From JAHEEL01 sp963836085 (GTDB taxonomy: Bacteria > Actinomycetota > Acidimicrobiia > Spongiisociales > UBA5794): a DNA stretch of 64,000 nucleotides. The stretch spans positions 354,005 through 418,004 of the forward strand of contig CAWIHT010000014.1 in assembly GCA_963836085.1 (NCBI GenBank), given 5' to 3'. Position numbers and translations under genes: made by a program. Shown one piece after another: positions 50,627-59,440 of the stretch. Position 1 is the stretch's first letter, and each line of letters begins with the position of its first letter. The notes under the pieces are model-generated. The model was not told the DNA's origin. It saw only the letters and a list, made by a program, of their open reading frames with translations, and did not search any database.

Positions 50627-52846
50627 TCAGGCGAGATCGAACCGATCAAGCATCATCACCTTGTCCCATGCGGCGACGAAGTCGCGCACCAACTTCGCCT
50701 CACCGTCGGAGCTTCCGTATACCTCGGCGAGGGCCCGGAGCTCGGAGTTCGATGCGAAGGCGAGGTCGACGCGGGTGCCGGTCCACTGGACCTCACCGGT
50801 GGCGCTGTTTCGACCCTCGAAGAGGTCATCGGCCTCCGAAACCGACTTCCACTCCGTGCCCATGTCGAGCAGGTTCACGAAGAAGTCGTTGGTCAGCGTC
50901 TCCGGCCGGTCGGTCAACACTCCGTACGGGGTCTGCCCGACGTTGGTGTTCAAGGCACGCATCCCGCCGACGAGCGCCGTCATCTCGGGAGCGGACAGAT
51001 TCAGCATGAACGCCTTGTCCACCAGCATGTGCTCTGCCTCCGAGGACGCACCCTTCTGGAGGTAGTTTCGGAATCCGTCGGCGACGGGTTCGAGCAGAGC
51101 AAACGACTCAACGTCGGTCTGTTCCTGGGTGGCGTCGGTACGTCCCGGAGCAAACGGAACCTCTACGTCGTACCCGGACCGCTTGGCCGCCGCCTCGACG
51201 GCAGCGCACCCGCCCAGCACGATCAGGTCGGCGAGCGAGACCCCCATCCCATCGGTCCGTGAGTCGTTGAACTCCTGCTGGATCTCCTCCAGGGTGCCCA
51301 CGACCTCCGAAACGCCCGACGTCAGGTTCACGTCCCACTCTGCCTGAGGCGAGAGACGGATACGCGCTCCGTTGGCTCCACCGCGTTTGTCGGTACCCCG
51401 GAAGGTCGAGGCCGACGCCCACGCGGTCGTGACCAGCTGGGGGATGGACAGACCAGAATCGAGGATCTTCGCCTTGAGCGAAGCAGTCTCGGTATCGCCG
51501 ATGAGCTTGTGGTCGACGGCGGGGACGGGATCCTGCCAGATCAGTTCCTCGTCCGGGACCCACGGCCCGAGGTAACGGCTGACCGGCCCCATGTCGCGAT
51601 GAAGCAACTTGAACCAGGCGCGGGCGAACACCTCGGCGAACTCATCAGGGTTCTCGTAGAACCGCTGCGAGATCTCCTTGTAGACGGGGTCGAACTTCAG
51701 CGAGAGATCCGTCGTCGCCATCATCGGGAGTACCCGCTTCGAGGCGTCATGGGCCGCCGGTGGCATGTCCGCCTCGGCGATGTCCTTCGGGTGCCATTGG
51801 TACGCCCCGGCCGGGCTCTTGGTCAGCTCCCAGTCGTACTTGAAGAGCAGGTCGAAGTACTCGTGGTCCCACCGGATCGGAGACGTCGTCCAGGCACCTT
51901 CCAGCCCGCTGCTGATGGTGTCATCACCCTTGCCGCTCCGGAAACCGCTGATCCAGCCGAGTCCTCGGTCGGTGAGGTCGGCGCCCTCGGGATCGGGGCC
52001 GACGTATTCGTCAGGATCGGCCGCACCGTGGGTCTTGCCGAACGTGTGGCCACCGGCGATGAGCGCCACGGTCTCCTCATCGTTCATGGCCATCCTGGCG
52101 AAGGTCTCGCGGATGTCCCGGGCCGCGGCGACCGGATCCGGCTTGCCGTTGGGACCTTCGGGGTTGACGTAAATGAGACCCATTTGGACGGCACCGAGCG
52201 GACGTTCGAGATCCCGGTCGCCGGTGTACCGCTCGTCGCCGAGCCAGGTGGTCTCCGGGCCCCAGTAGACATCCTCCTCCGGTGCCCAGATGTCTTCCCG
52301 GCCGCCACCGAAACCGAAGGTCTTGAAACCCATCGTCTCGAGCGCGCGGTTGCCGGCGAAGATGAGCAGGTCCGCCCAGGAGATCTTCCTGCCGTATTTC
52401 TGCTTGATAGGCCACAGAAGCCGTCGGGCCTTGTCGAGGTTGACGTTGTCGGGCCAGGCGTCGAGCGGGGCGAAGCGCTGGGCTCCGCTGCCACCGCCGC
52501 CACGGCCATCGAGCGTGCGATAGGTGCCGGCGGAGTGCCAGGTCATCCGGACGAAGAGCGGCCCGTAATGCCCATAGTCGGCCGGCCACCAGTCCTGGGA
52601 GTCGGTCATGAGAGCGTCGACATCCCGGGCCAGTTCCTCGAAATCGAGGCTGTTGAACTCCGCGGCGTAGTCGAAGCTCCTCCCCATCGGGTCGGCCTCC
52701 GGGGGGTTCTGCCGCAGAATCCTCAGGTTCAATTGGTTCGGCCACCAGTGTTGGTTGGCCGTGCCGCCCACCCGCTGATGACCAGCATGCATCACCGGGC
52801 ATTTTCCGGCAGCCGTCCCTGTCATGCCGCTGTCTTCGCCACTCAT
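50627..52846 (-). CDS. katG: Catalase-peroxidase
   Basis: The 739-residue haem enzyme breaks down hydrogen peroxide as catalase and peroxidase. It has the usual two-domain length. The distal site RMTWHSAGTYR carries the Trp-His pair, and LIYVNPEGPNG provides the Tyr of the Met-Tyr-Trp adduct. The proximal haem ligand is in ALIAGGHTFGKTHGA, and a degenerate C-terminal domain contains SASTFRGTDKRGGANGARIRL. The ATG at 52846 has GAGGAGG upstream. A palindrome lies between its -35 and -10 boxes and a hairpin terminator follows the stop. No FurA or OxyR gene is adjacent. Confidence 0.97.
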   Translation of the reverse strand: MSGEDSGMTGTAAGKCPVMHAGHQRVGGTANQHWWPNQLNLRILRQNPPEADPMGRSFDYAAEFNSLDFEELARDVDALMTDSQDWWPADYGHYGPLFVRMTWHSAGTYRTLDGRGGGGSGAQRFAPLDAWPDNVNLDKARRLLWPIKQKYGRKISWADLLIFAGNRALETMGFKTFGFGGGREDIWAPEEDVYWGPETTWLGDERYTGDRDLERPLGAVQMGLIYVNPEGPNGKPDPVAAARDIRETFARMAMNDEETVALIAGGHTFGKTHGAADPDEYVGPDPEGADLTDRGLGWISGFRSGKGDDTISSGLEGAWTTSPIRWDHEYFDLLFKYDWELTKSPAGAYQWHPKDIAEADMPPAAHDASKRVLPMMATTDLSLKFDPVYKEISQRFYENPDEFAEVFARAWFKLLHRDMGPVSRYLGPWVPDEELIWQDPVPAVDHKLIGDTETASLKAKILDSGLSIPQLVTTAWASASTFRGTDKRGGANGARIRLSPQAEWDVNLTSGVSEVVGTLEEIQQEFNDSRTDGMGVSLADLIVLGGCAAVEAAAKRSGYDVEVPFAPGRTDATQEQTDVESFALLEPVADGFRNYLQKGASSEAEHMLVDKAFMLNLSAPEMTALVGGMRALNTNVGQTPYGVLTDRPETLTNDFFVNLLDMGTEWKSVSEADDLFEGRNSATGEVQWTGTRVDLAFASNSELRALAEVYGSSDGEAKLVRDFVAAWDKVMMLDRFDLA

Positions 52847-52884
52847 TGCGGTCCTCCTCTTGTCGGTGCTGCAGACATGGTCAC

Positions 52885-52912
52885 ATCATGGGCTGAATCC
52901 TGATTCTGTCAA
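52885..52912 (-). promoter_or_regulatory. katG promoter with palindrome GAATCAGGATTC
   Basis: On the minus strand TTGACA (52912-52907) and CATGAT (52890-52885) are spaced by 16 bases. The perfect palindrome GAATC-n2-GATTC (52895-52906) lies directly after the -35 box, in the spacer. It does not look like a classical Fur/PerR box. A peroxide-responsive repressor is a reasonable guess. Confidence 0.6.
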
Positions 52913-53073
52913 ACATCATTCTTGGTTCGCTGCGCCAGATCTCGGCAACGCGACGGGAAATCGCTCGACACGAACCCGTTCAGCTTCTGACCAACGGTGT
53001 CCGGAGCCTCCGGGCAGACGCTGGATTCGGGAACGCCGTGGCGTGCTTCGGCGGCCAGGCCCTGGGGATGCGC

Positions 53074-53793
53074 TCAGTGGATCCTGGTGGTGCGGAGCTC
53101 GCGGGCGACGCTTCCACCGCTCGAGAGATGGGCACCACCCAGGGGACCACCACGCCGCGCCCCGGCAAGCACCAGGACGAACAAGATAATCTGGACGGCC
53201 ACGAGGATCCAGCACAGCAGCCAGCAGATCTTGGCGACCTCCGGCATTTCCTCCGCCGCTCGGACGGCCACGTACCAGAACGCCAGCGGAGACCCGATCG
53301 TGCCGGCGAGGTGCAGCGTCACCCGCTGCCACCGGGTCGCCGCGAGATAGGTGCCGTACTGCATCTTGACCCGTGGCTCGACCCCCCGGAGGTAGAAATA
53401 GGAGTAGCGGACGCCCAGCAGATGCCCTGCCGCGACCTTGACGAGCGGCTGCCACGTCACGGTCAGAATCAGGGCTGCCGCCAAGACACACCCCGGACAT
53501 GACCGGCGCAGTCCAACTTCGAGCAGGAACAACCCCACCGCCGTCCCCACCAACTCGACCAGCACCCCGGCGCGCAATGGCAATGTGATCGGATGGTTCC
53601 GCGCGTGCAACTTGCCACTCGTCCGGGTCACCGCTTCCGTCATCGACCTGCGCTCGGTGCGGTCTCGCAGCCGGGCATCTCGAAGGAACTCTGTCCAGGG
53701 ACCTGCCCGGTAGGTTCCGTCATCGAGTTGCTGCTCGATGTCTTCGAGGCGTCCGGTCAGATCGCTCGCCGGTTGGCGGCCGTCGTTCCCCAT
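53074..53793 (-). CDS. Hypothetical membrane protein
   Basis: The protein of about 239 residues has a soluble, charged first 60 residues (LTGRLEDIEQQLDDGTYRAGPWTEFLRDARLRDRTERRSMTEAVTRTS). About four hydrophobic segments follow (LRAGVLVELVGTAVGLFLLEVGL, CVLAAALILTVTWQPLVKVAAGHLLG, VTLHLAGTIGSPLAFWYVAV, ICWLLCWILVAVQIILFVLVL). No family is recognised. The ATG at 53793 is one of two close Met codons; the frame beyond is not convincing. It stands between katG and the cobalamin riboswitch, on the opposite strand from the latter. The 227-base gap before katG shows only the katG promoter. Confidence 0.6.
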   Translation of the reverse strand: MGNDGRQPASDLTGRLEDIEQQLDDGTYRAGPWTEFLRDARLRDRTERRSMTEAVTRTSGKLHARNHPITLPLRAGVLVELVGTAVGLFLLEVGLRRSCPGCVLAAALILTVTWQPLVKVAAGHLLGVRYSYFYLRGVEPRVKMQYGTYLAATRWQRVTLHLAGTIGSPLAFWYVAVRAAEEMPEVAKICWLLCWILVAVQIILFVLVLAGARRGGPLGGAHLSSGGSVARELRTTRIH

Positions 53794-53889
53794 GCCATCC
53801 ACGATACCGCCGGCGGATGGCGGGGCGGATGGCGTGATCATCTCGATGCGTGTCCGGTTTGCCGGCATGCTCCAGGCACCGGGCCGGGT

Positions 53890-54080
53890 GCTAGCCTCGG
53901 TGTCTCCGGGTTCGCCCGGACGCCGAGTGTGAAGCGAAGTCCGGTGTGAATCCGGCGCTGTCCCGCAACTGTGAAGCCCCTCCAGGGGATGAGCCAGGAC
54001 GCCTTCCTCTCGGTGTGCGGCTCACCTTCGGAGGAGGGGTACTGCCGCTTCCATGCCGCTCCTCCCGAGAGAGGAGCACC
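53890..54080 (+). ncRNA. Cobalamin riboswitch with Shine-Dalgarno sequestering hairpin
   Basis: The aptamer core is clear: GAAGTCCGGTGTGAATCCGG (53934-53953), CGCTGTCCCGCAACTGTGA, a small variable arm and the B12 box GAGCCAGGACGCC at about 53991-54003. Downstream, GCTCCTC (54058-54064) pairs perfectly with GAGGAGC (54071-54077), the Shine-Dalgarno sequence of btuF. An upstream GGAGGAG (54030-54036) can instead pair with CTCCTCC (54059-54065), freeing the Shine-Dalgarno. Adenosylcobalamin binding should favour the closed form and so reduce uptake when B12 is plentiful. Confidence 0.88.
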
Positions 54081-55079
54081 ATGCCCCCCAGATTCCTGAC
54101 CACCATCGCTGCGATCGCGCTCGTGGCGGCCGCGTGCGGTACGTCGTCGGCGACGGCTGAGACACCGGCGACGACGGGCGAGCCCACGACGACATCGATC
54201 GAGGCGGCCACAACTACGGCGCCGTCGACAACGACCACTTCCACGCTTCCCGACGAGGGCGGTTTCCCGGTCACGGTTGAGACATCGAACGGGTCGGTAA
54301 CGATCGAGGCGCGACCCGAGCATGTCGTGTCGCTGTCCCCGACGTCGACCGAGGTGTTGTTTGCGATCGGCGCCGGTGAGCAGGTGGTCGCGGTCGACAA
54401 CCAGTCGAACTATCCGGCCGGGGCGCCGGTGACCGACCTGACCGGGTTCGACCCGAACCTCGAGGCGATTGCGGGATACGGCGCCGATCTCGTCATCCTC
54501 ATGTATGACCCGGGTGAGGTGCAGGCGGGACTCGCGGCGCTCGGTATCCCCGTGATCCTGCATCCGGCCGCCTGGACGCTCGACGACGCCTACGCCCAGA
54601 TCGAGCAAGTCGGCGAGGCAACCGGGCACACCGACGGGGCAACCGCTCTGGTCGATTCGATGCAGACGCAGATCGCTGCGACGACCGATGCGACGGACGC
54701 AGCGGGAGCGTCCTACTACCACGAACTCAGTCCGGACTTCTACACGGCAACGTCGGCGACGTTCATCGGCAGCCTCTACGCGATGCTCGGTCTCGAGAAC
54801 ATCGCGGACGATGCCGATCCTGACGGATACGGGTATCCGCAGCTGTCGGCGGAGCACATCCTCGCCGAGGATCCGGCGTTCATCTTCCTCGCCGACACGC
54901 TGTGTTGCGAGCAGACAATCGAGGCGGTTGGCGAGCGTCCAGGATGGGGTGCTCTCAGCGCAGTCCAGGGCGGCGTGATCACGGAACTCGACGACGACGT
55001 GGCTTCGCGGTGGGGACCGCGGGTGGTCGGCCTGGTCGAGACCATCGCGGCTGCCCTTGATGAGCAGCTGAGCAGATGA
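54081..55079 (+). CDS. btuF: Cobalamin ABC transporter substrate-binding lipoprotein
   Basis: The 332-residue lipoprotein has a lipobox LVAAAC with Cys19, a Thr/Pro-rich linker of about 45 residues, and a BtuF/FhuD-type type III binding fold. The fold includes RPEHVVSLSPTSTEVLFAIGAGEQVVAVD, NLEAIAGYGADLVILM, and a C-terminal part around AEDPAFIFLADTLCCEQTIEAVGERPGWGALSAVQGG. The cobalamin riboswitch directly upstream and the btuCD genes downstream support corrinoid rather than iron-siderophore binding. The gene overlaps btuC by four bases. Confidence 0.9.
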   Translation: MPPRFLTTIAAIALVAAACGTSSATAETPATTGEPTTTSIEAATTTAPSTTTTSTLPDEGGFPVTVETSNGSVTIEARPEHVVSLSPTSTEVLFAIGAGEQVVAVDNQSNYPAGAPVTDLTGFDPNLEAIAGYGADLVILMYDPGEVQAGLAALGIPVILHPAAWTLDDAYAQIEQVGEATGHTDGATALVDSMQTQIAATTDATDAAGASYYHELSPDFYTATSATFIGSLYAMLGLENIADDADPDGYGYPQLSAEHILAEDPAFIFLADTLCCEQTIEAVGERPGWGALSAVQGGVITELDDDVASRWGPRVVGLVETIAAALDEQLSR

Positions 55080-56128
55080 CCGGAGACGAGATCCGCCCGA
55101 GCCGCCTCCACTGGTGGTGGTTCGGCGGGGCCCTCTTGGTCCTGGCCGCGGCGGTTCTCGTCTCGGTGATGCTCGGCGCTGTTGACCTCGACGCCTCGTC
55201 GATTGTTGCGTCGCTGGTGGATCGCCTTCCGTTGGTCGACGTCGACTCGGGCTTGACGAACCGCGAAGAGGCCATCCTCTGGGACCTCCGCATGCCGCGG
55301 GTCGTGCTCGGCGGCATCGTCGGAGCGACCCTCGCCGTTGCCGGCGGCTCGTATCAGGGAGCGTTCCGGAACCCACTCGCCGACCCATACCTCCTCGGCG
55401 TTGCCGCCGGGGCCGGCCTCGGGGCGACGATCGCCATCGCATACGGCCCGTCGATACCGTCGACGCCATTCGGGCCCCTCCCCCTGATGGCGTTCATCGG
55501 CGGAATCGCCGGCGTGGCGGCGACCTACGCCATCGGGTACTCGGTCCGCGCGGGACGGACGGCGGTGACGCTCATCCTCGCAGGCGTGGCAGTGGCGTCG
55601 TTCCTCACCGCCGTCCAGACCTATCTCCAACAGCGGAACGCCGAGACGCTGCGCGAGGTCTACGGATGGATCCTCGGCCGACTCTCGACCGTTGGGTGGA
55701 CCGAGGTGTGGATGGTCCTGCCCTACGTCGTTGTGGCAACGGCCGTAATGCTCCTCGGCGCTCGGCGCCTCGACGTCCTCAGCGTCGGAGACGACGAGGC
55801 CACGACGCTTGGCGTCAACCCGACCCGGGTTCGGCTCGTGATGGTGCTGGCCGCGACCCTCGGCACCGCAGCCGTCGTGGCAGTCTCCGGGCTCATCGGG
55901 TTCGTCGGGATCATCGTGCCGCACACGATCCGGATCATCTTCGGCAGCAGTTACCGCATCGTGCTTCCCCTCTCGGTAGTCCTTGGAGCCGCGTTCCTGA
56001 TCCTGGCCGACCTGCTCGCTCGAACCGTTGCCGCGCCTGCGGAGATCCCCATCGGGGTCGTCACCGCGTTCTTCGGCGCACCGTTCTTCGCCATCGTCCT
56101 GCGCTCGTCCCGGGGGCTTGGATCATGA
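55076..56128 (+). CDS. btuC: Cobalamin ABC transporter permease
   Basis: The 350-residue protein has ten hydrophobic segments and the FecCD-family motifs LRMPRVVLGGIVGATLAVAGGSYQGAFRNPLADPYLLGVAAGAGLGA, GRLSTVGWTEVWMVLP and GLIGFVGIIVPHTIRIIFGSSYRIVLPLSVVLGAAFLILADLLART. It forms the dimeric channel with the ATPase. The ATG overlaps the btuF stop (ATGA), and the gene's own stop overlaps the next start, so the three are translated together. Confidence 0.93.
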   Translation: MTGDEIRPSRLHWWWFGGALLVLAAAVLVSVMLGAVDLDASSIVASLVDRLPLVDVDSGLTNREEAILWDLRMPRVVLGGIVGATLAVAGGSYQGAFRNPLADPYLLGVAAGAGLGATIAIAYGPSIPSTPFGPLPLMAFIGGIAGVAATYAIGYSVRAGRTAVTLILAGVAVASFLTAVQTYLQQRNAETLREVYGWILGRLSTVGWTEVWMVLPYVVVATAVMLLGARRLDVLSVGDDEATTLGVNPTRVRLVMVLAATLGTAAVVAVSGLIGFVGIIVPHTIRIIFGSSYRIVLPLSVVLGAAFLILADLLARTVAAPAEIPIGVVTAFFGAPFFAIVLRSSRGLGS

Positions 56129-56940
56129 CCGCTGCGCTCACACTCACCGGCATCGGCGTCCGATTCGGCGATGCGACCATCCTCGACTCGGTCGACCTCA
56201 CCGTCGAACCAGGCGAATGGGTCGGACTCATCGGCCCGAATGGAGCCGGCAAGACCACCCTGCTGCGAACCGTCACCGGCGCGGTCGCGTTCGATGGTTC
56301 AATCCAGATCAACGGCACCGACGCAGCCTCCTTGAAGCGCCGCCAACTCGCCCAATCGGTCGCCCTCGTACCCCAACAACCGGTGCTGCCACCCGGCACG
56401 CGCGTCGTCGACTACGTGCTCCTCGGTCGAACGCCGCACCTCGGCGAAGTCACCGGCCCCTCCCGTCACGATCTCGACGTCGTCGCCGGCGTCCTCGACG
56501 CCCTCAGCCTCTCCGCCTTCATGAACCGAGACGTGACCACCCTGTCGGGAGGGGAACTCCAGCGGGTTGTGATCGCCCGGGCATTCGCACAGGAATCGCC
56601 GATCCTGCTCCTCGACGAACCGACCACGGCCCTCGATATCGGGAAGCAGCAAGCCGTCCTCGAACTCGTCGACCGCCTCCGCCGACAACGGATCCTCACC
56701 GTCGTGTCCGCGATGCACGATCTGACCATCGCCTCCCAGTTCCCGGACCGGCTGGTCATGCTCGCAGCCGGAAAGGTCGTCGCCGAAGGAACCGCCCGAG
56801 CCGTCCTCCGCCCAGACCTGATCCGAACGCACTACGGCGCAGAGGTGAAGATCCTCGACGACGGGACCGGGGGGATCGTCGTGGTGCCGGTGCGGTCTCA
56901 GGGAGACACCACCGACGCGAACCCCGGCACGGTTGCATAG
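56125..56940 (+). CDS. btuD: Cobalamin ABC transporter ATP-binding protein
   Basis: The 271-residue ATPase has Walker A IGPNGAGKTTLLRTV, signature LSGGELQRVVIARAFAQ, Walker B ILLLDEPTTALDIGKQQ and the switch His in SAMHDLTIASQF. It powers corrinoid uptake with BtuC and BtuF. The ATG at 56125 overlaps the btuC stop by four bases; the longer open frame upstream is not homologous. No other cobalamin genes are seen in the window, so B12 made elsewhere or salvaged would be needed. Confidence 0.93.
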   Translation: MTAALTLTGIGVRFGDATILDSVDLTVEPGEWVGLIGPNGAGKTTLLRTVTGAVAFDGSIQINGTDAASLKRRQLAQSVALVPQQPVLPPGTRVVDYVLLGRTPHLGEVTGPSRHDLDVVAGVLDALSLSAFMNRDVTTLSGGELQRVVIARAFAQESPILLLDEPTTALDIGKQQAVLELVDRLRRQRILTVVSAMHDLTIASQFPDRLVMLAAGKVVAEGTARAVLRPDLIRTHYGAEVKILDDGTGGIVVVPVRSQGDTTDANPGTVA

Positions 56941-57058
56941 CTAGACCTCCTGCTCTCGGTGCGCTCGCCGAGGTGATGTCTCGGCGGACGAACATATTTG
57001 GCGAAGATCCCCTAGCCTCGGAGGGTTCCAACGACCGCCAGTAGCCTGGCGAAAGGAC

Positions 57059-57517
57059 GTGACCGTGTCTGTTTGGTACGAAGGCACCAGCGAAATCGAC
57101 TGTGACATCCGCCGACTGGAGGATGCCCTCAGCGACCTCGGCGCGTTCTATGTCGGGATCGTCAGTCTCATGCCGGGTATGACGAGCGTTGAGTTGGTCG
57201 AGCAGGGGCCTGACTTCGTGACGATCAAGACCAACGAAGGCCTCATGAAACGTACCAGCATCTCCAAGCAGGTCGACGTCGAGCGGGTCGCCGTAGAACT
57301 CGACGAGGAATACGAGGCGGGATCGAAGGTCAAGGCCACCTCGCACTTCTCTGATGAATTCACGACGAGTGACACGGGAGTGACGCATCGCCTCGTCATA
57401 AGCGACCTCGCGTCCCCCGGATTCTTGGGCTTCTTCTACCGGACCTTTGGCAGCTCCAAGATGGGGAGCGCATTCTTGACGGCGTACAAGGTCTACCTCG
57501 AGAAGCAACCTGCGTGA
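57059..57517 (+). CDS. SRPBCC-like small protein
   Basis: The 152-residue protein has a polyketide-cyclase/START-like pattern: VWYEGTSEIDCDIRRLEDALSD at the first strand and helix, LVEQGPDFVTIKTNEGLMKRTSISKQVDVERVAVELDEEYEAGSKVKATSHFSDEF for the beta sheet, and a C-terminal helix (FLGFFYRTFGSSKMGSAFLTAYKVYLEKQ). Such folds bind hydrophobic ligands. Function is unknown. It begins with a GTG after GAAAGGAC and stands alone. Confidence 0.65.
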   Translation: MTVSVWYEGTSEIDCDIRRLEDALSDLGAFYVGIVSLMPGMTSVELVEQGPDFVTIKTNEGLMKRTSISKQVDVERVAVELDEEYEAGSKVKATSHFSDEFTTSDTGVTHRLVISDLASPGFLGFFYRTFGSSKMGSAFLTAYKVYLEKQPA

Positions 57518-57746
57518 ATCTGAGTCCGATGACCTAGCCGGAACGCCTGTAGAGCAAGAAGCGCCGTGTACGGAATGTCCAGACAGGACGGTTCGCATGG
57601 ACGGGGCCCCATCGAACGGCTCGGATCGGCCCCGCCGGGCCTGCTCAGGAGACGACGGCCGTCACACCCCTGGCAAGGCGACACAATGCCTCGCCGTCAG
57701 CGGGTCTAGTTGAAGCGCTGGGTCGATCGGAAGGCTGTTTGCGACG

Positions 57747-58670
57747 CTACGTCACCGTGACGATCACGTTGCCCCGCTTGTGTCCCTTGTCGACGTACCG
57801 GTGCGCGTCGACGATGTCTTCGAGGCTGGCGTAGATGCGATCGATCACGGGGCCGATCTCACCCTTCGTCGCCAACTCGCCAAGCAGCAGCAAGTCTTCT
57901 CGACGGAGCTTCGGTGTCCCGTCGTCGACCGAGATACAGGCTCCGCCGGGAGCAAGCGCTTGCCGGCACCGCCGAAGGGCGCTGGCGCTCTTGTTCTTGC
58001 CCACGGCATCGAAGATCAAGTCGTAGCGCTCCGCCCTGTCAACGAAGTCCTCGACGGTGTAGTCGACCACTCTCGTGGCGCCGAGCGATGCCACGAGCTC
58101 CACGTTTGCAGTGCTGCAGACGCCCGTGACCTCCGCGCCGAGATACCGGGCAAGCTGTACCGCCGATGTGCCAACAGCCCCGGATGCCCCAAAGACGAGG
58201 ACGCTCTGCCCTGCTCGAACACCGGCCTTGCGAAGGAAGTGGAGAGCGAGGAGGCCACCGTAGGGAATGGCTGCCGATTCTTCGTCGGTGAGGCTGGCTG
58301 GGCGCGGCGCCAGAAGTCCGTCCTCCGGCCAGCACACATACTCCGCATAGGTCCCGAAGAGACGCCGGTTGAAACCGAACACCTGATCGCCGGGTTCAAA
58401 CGTCTCGACGTAGGCTCCGACCGATTCCACCTCTCCAGACAGCACCATGCCAAGCACGCTCCGCCTGGGAGCATTCCAACCGAGTGCGAACCGTGCCATG
58501 ATCCGGTACGCCGGGCTCAGGTTCAGACCCCGGATGTAGCAGTCACTCGACGCTACGGCAGTCGCCAGGACGCGTACGCGCACCTCGTTCTTCCCGGGAA
58601 TCGGCATCGCAAGTTCCTCCAACCGAAGAACCTGCGGCGGACCGTATCGCGTGCAGACAACCGCTCTCAA
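57747..58670 (-). CDS. Zinc-independent NAD(P)-dependent alcohol dehydrogenase/quinone oxidoreductase-like
   Basis: The 307-residue MDR-family enzyme has a GroES-like N-terminal domain (PGKNEVRVRVLATAVASSDCYIRGLNLSPAYRI). The NADPH-binding motif VLVFGASGAVGTSAVQLARYLGAEVTGVCS begins about residue 140, with YDLIFDAVGKNKS and the C-terminal HRYVDKGHKRGNVIVTV of quinone-oxidoreductase relatives. No structural zinc Cys cluster is present. It likely reduces quinones or enones with NADPH. No operon partner is visible. Confidence 0.9.
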   Translation of the reverse strand: MRAVVCTRYGPPQVLRLEELAMPIPGKNEVRVRVLATAVASSDCYIRGLNLSPAYRIMARFALGWNAPRRSVLGMVLSGEVESVGAYVETFEPGDQVFGFNRRLFGTYAEYVCWPEDGLLAPRPASLTDEESAAIPYGGLLALHFLRKAGVRAGQSVLVFGASGAVGTSAVQLARYLGAEVTGVCSTANVELVASLGATRVVDYTVEDFVDRAERYDLIFDAVGKNKSASALRRCRQALAPGGACISVDDGTPKLRREDLLLLGELATKGEIGPVIDRIYASLEDIVDAHRYVDKGHKRGNVIVTVT

Positions 58671-58789
58671 TTCTGCGTCACCTCACCCCTCCGAACCCAT
58701 ACCTTGCTTCTCCATCGAACCCGGCCTCCGTTGGTGGAACCCGGTCGGAACGATCTCAGGAAGATCGTTGGTCCCTTCCGAACCATGGG

Positions 58790-59440
58790 TCAGATTCGCC
58801 CCGTCTCGTAGGCCCACATGGCCAGCTCCACACGGTTGCGGGCTTCCAGCTTCGTCATCAGGCTCGAGAGATGCGCTTTGACGGTGCTCAGGCTGATGTA
58901 GAGCTCGTCTGCGATCTCTGCGTTCGTGCGGCCACGGGCCACGGTGAGCAGCACTTCTTCCTCCCGCTCGGTGAGCGGCCACGCCGGCTGCGGCGGCGCC
59001 TGCTGGTCCTCGGTGCGGGCGAACACGGTCAGGAGACGGGCGGTGATGCTGGGAGCGATGAGGGCGTCACCGGCCGCAGCGGCCCGAACGGCCTGCATCA
59101 GCATCTCCGGACCCGCGTCCTTGAGCAGGAACCCGCGTGCTCCCGCCTTGAGGGCGCTGTGCACGTACTCGTCGAGATCGAAGGTCGTGATGATGACGAT
59201 CGCCATCGGATCGGCAACATCGGGACCGGCCAGGATCCGGGTCGCTTCGATCCCGTCCATCTCCGGCATTCGGATGTCGAACAGGCACACATCGGGTCGC
59301 AGCTCTCTCGCCATCGTCACCGCCTGCACGCCGTTGCTCGCTTGACCGACCACGTGGACATCGGGTTGCGCGTCGAGGATCATCCCCAACCCGGCTCGCA
59401 CCAATTCCTGGTCGTCGGCGATCAGCACGCTGATGGTCAT
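58790..59440 (-). CDS. NarL/FixJ-family response regulator
   Basis: The 216-residue protein has a receiver domain with VLIADDQELVRAGLGMIL and the phospho-acceptor Asp in CLFDIRMPEMDGIEATR, and KAGARGFLLKDAGPEMLMQAV for the signalling face. A LuxR-type helix-turn-helix (LTEREEEVLLTVARGRTNAEIADELYISLSTVKAHLSSLMTKLEARNRVELAMWAYE) follows. Its start overlaps the stop of the histidine kinase gene by four bases, so the pair is co-translated. The MMPL gene divergent on the other side of the kinase may be a target. Confidence 0.95.
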   Translation of the reverse strand: MTISVLIADDQELVRAGLGMILDAQPDVHVVGQASNGVQAVTMARELRPDVCLFDIRMPEMDGIEATRILAGPDVADPMAIVIITTFDLDEYVHSALKAGARGFLLKDAGPEMLMQAVRAAAAGDALIAPSITARLLTVFARTEDQQAPPQPAWPLTEREEEVLLTVARGRTNAEIADELYISLSTVKAHLSSLMTKLEARNRVELAMWAYETGRI

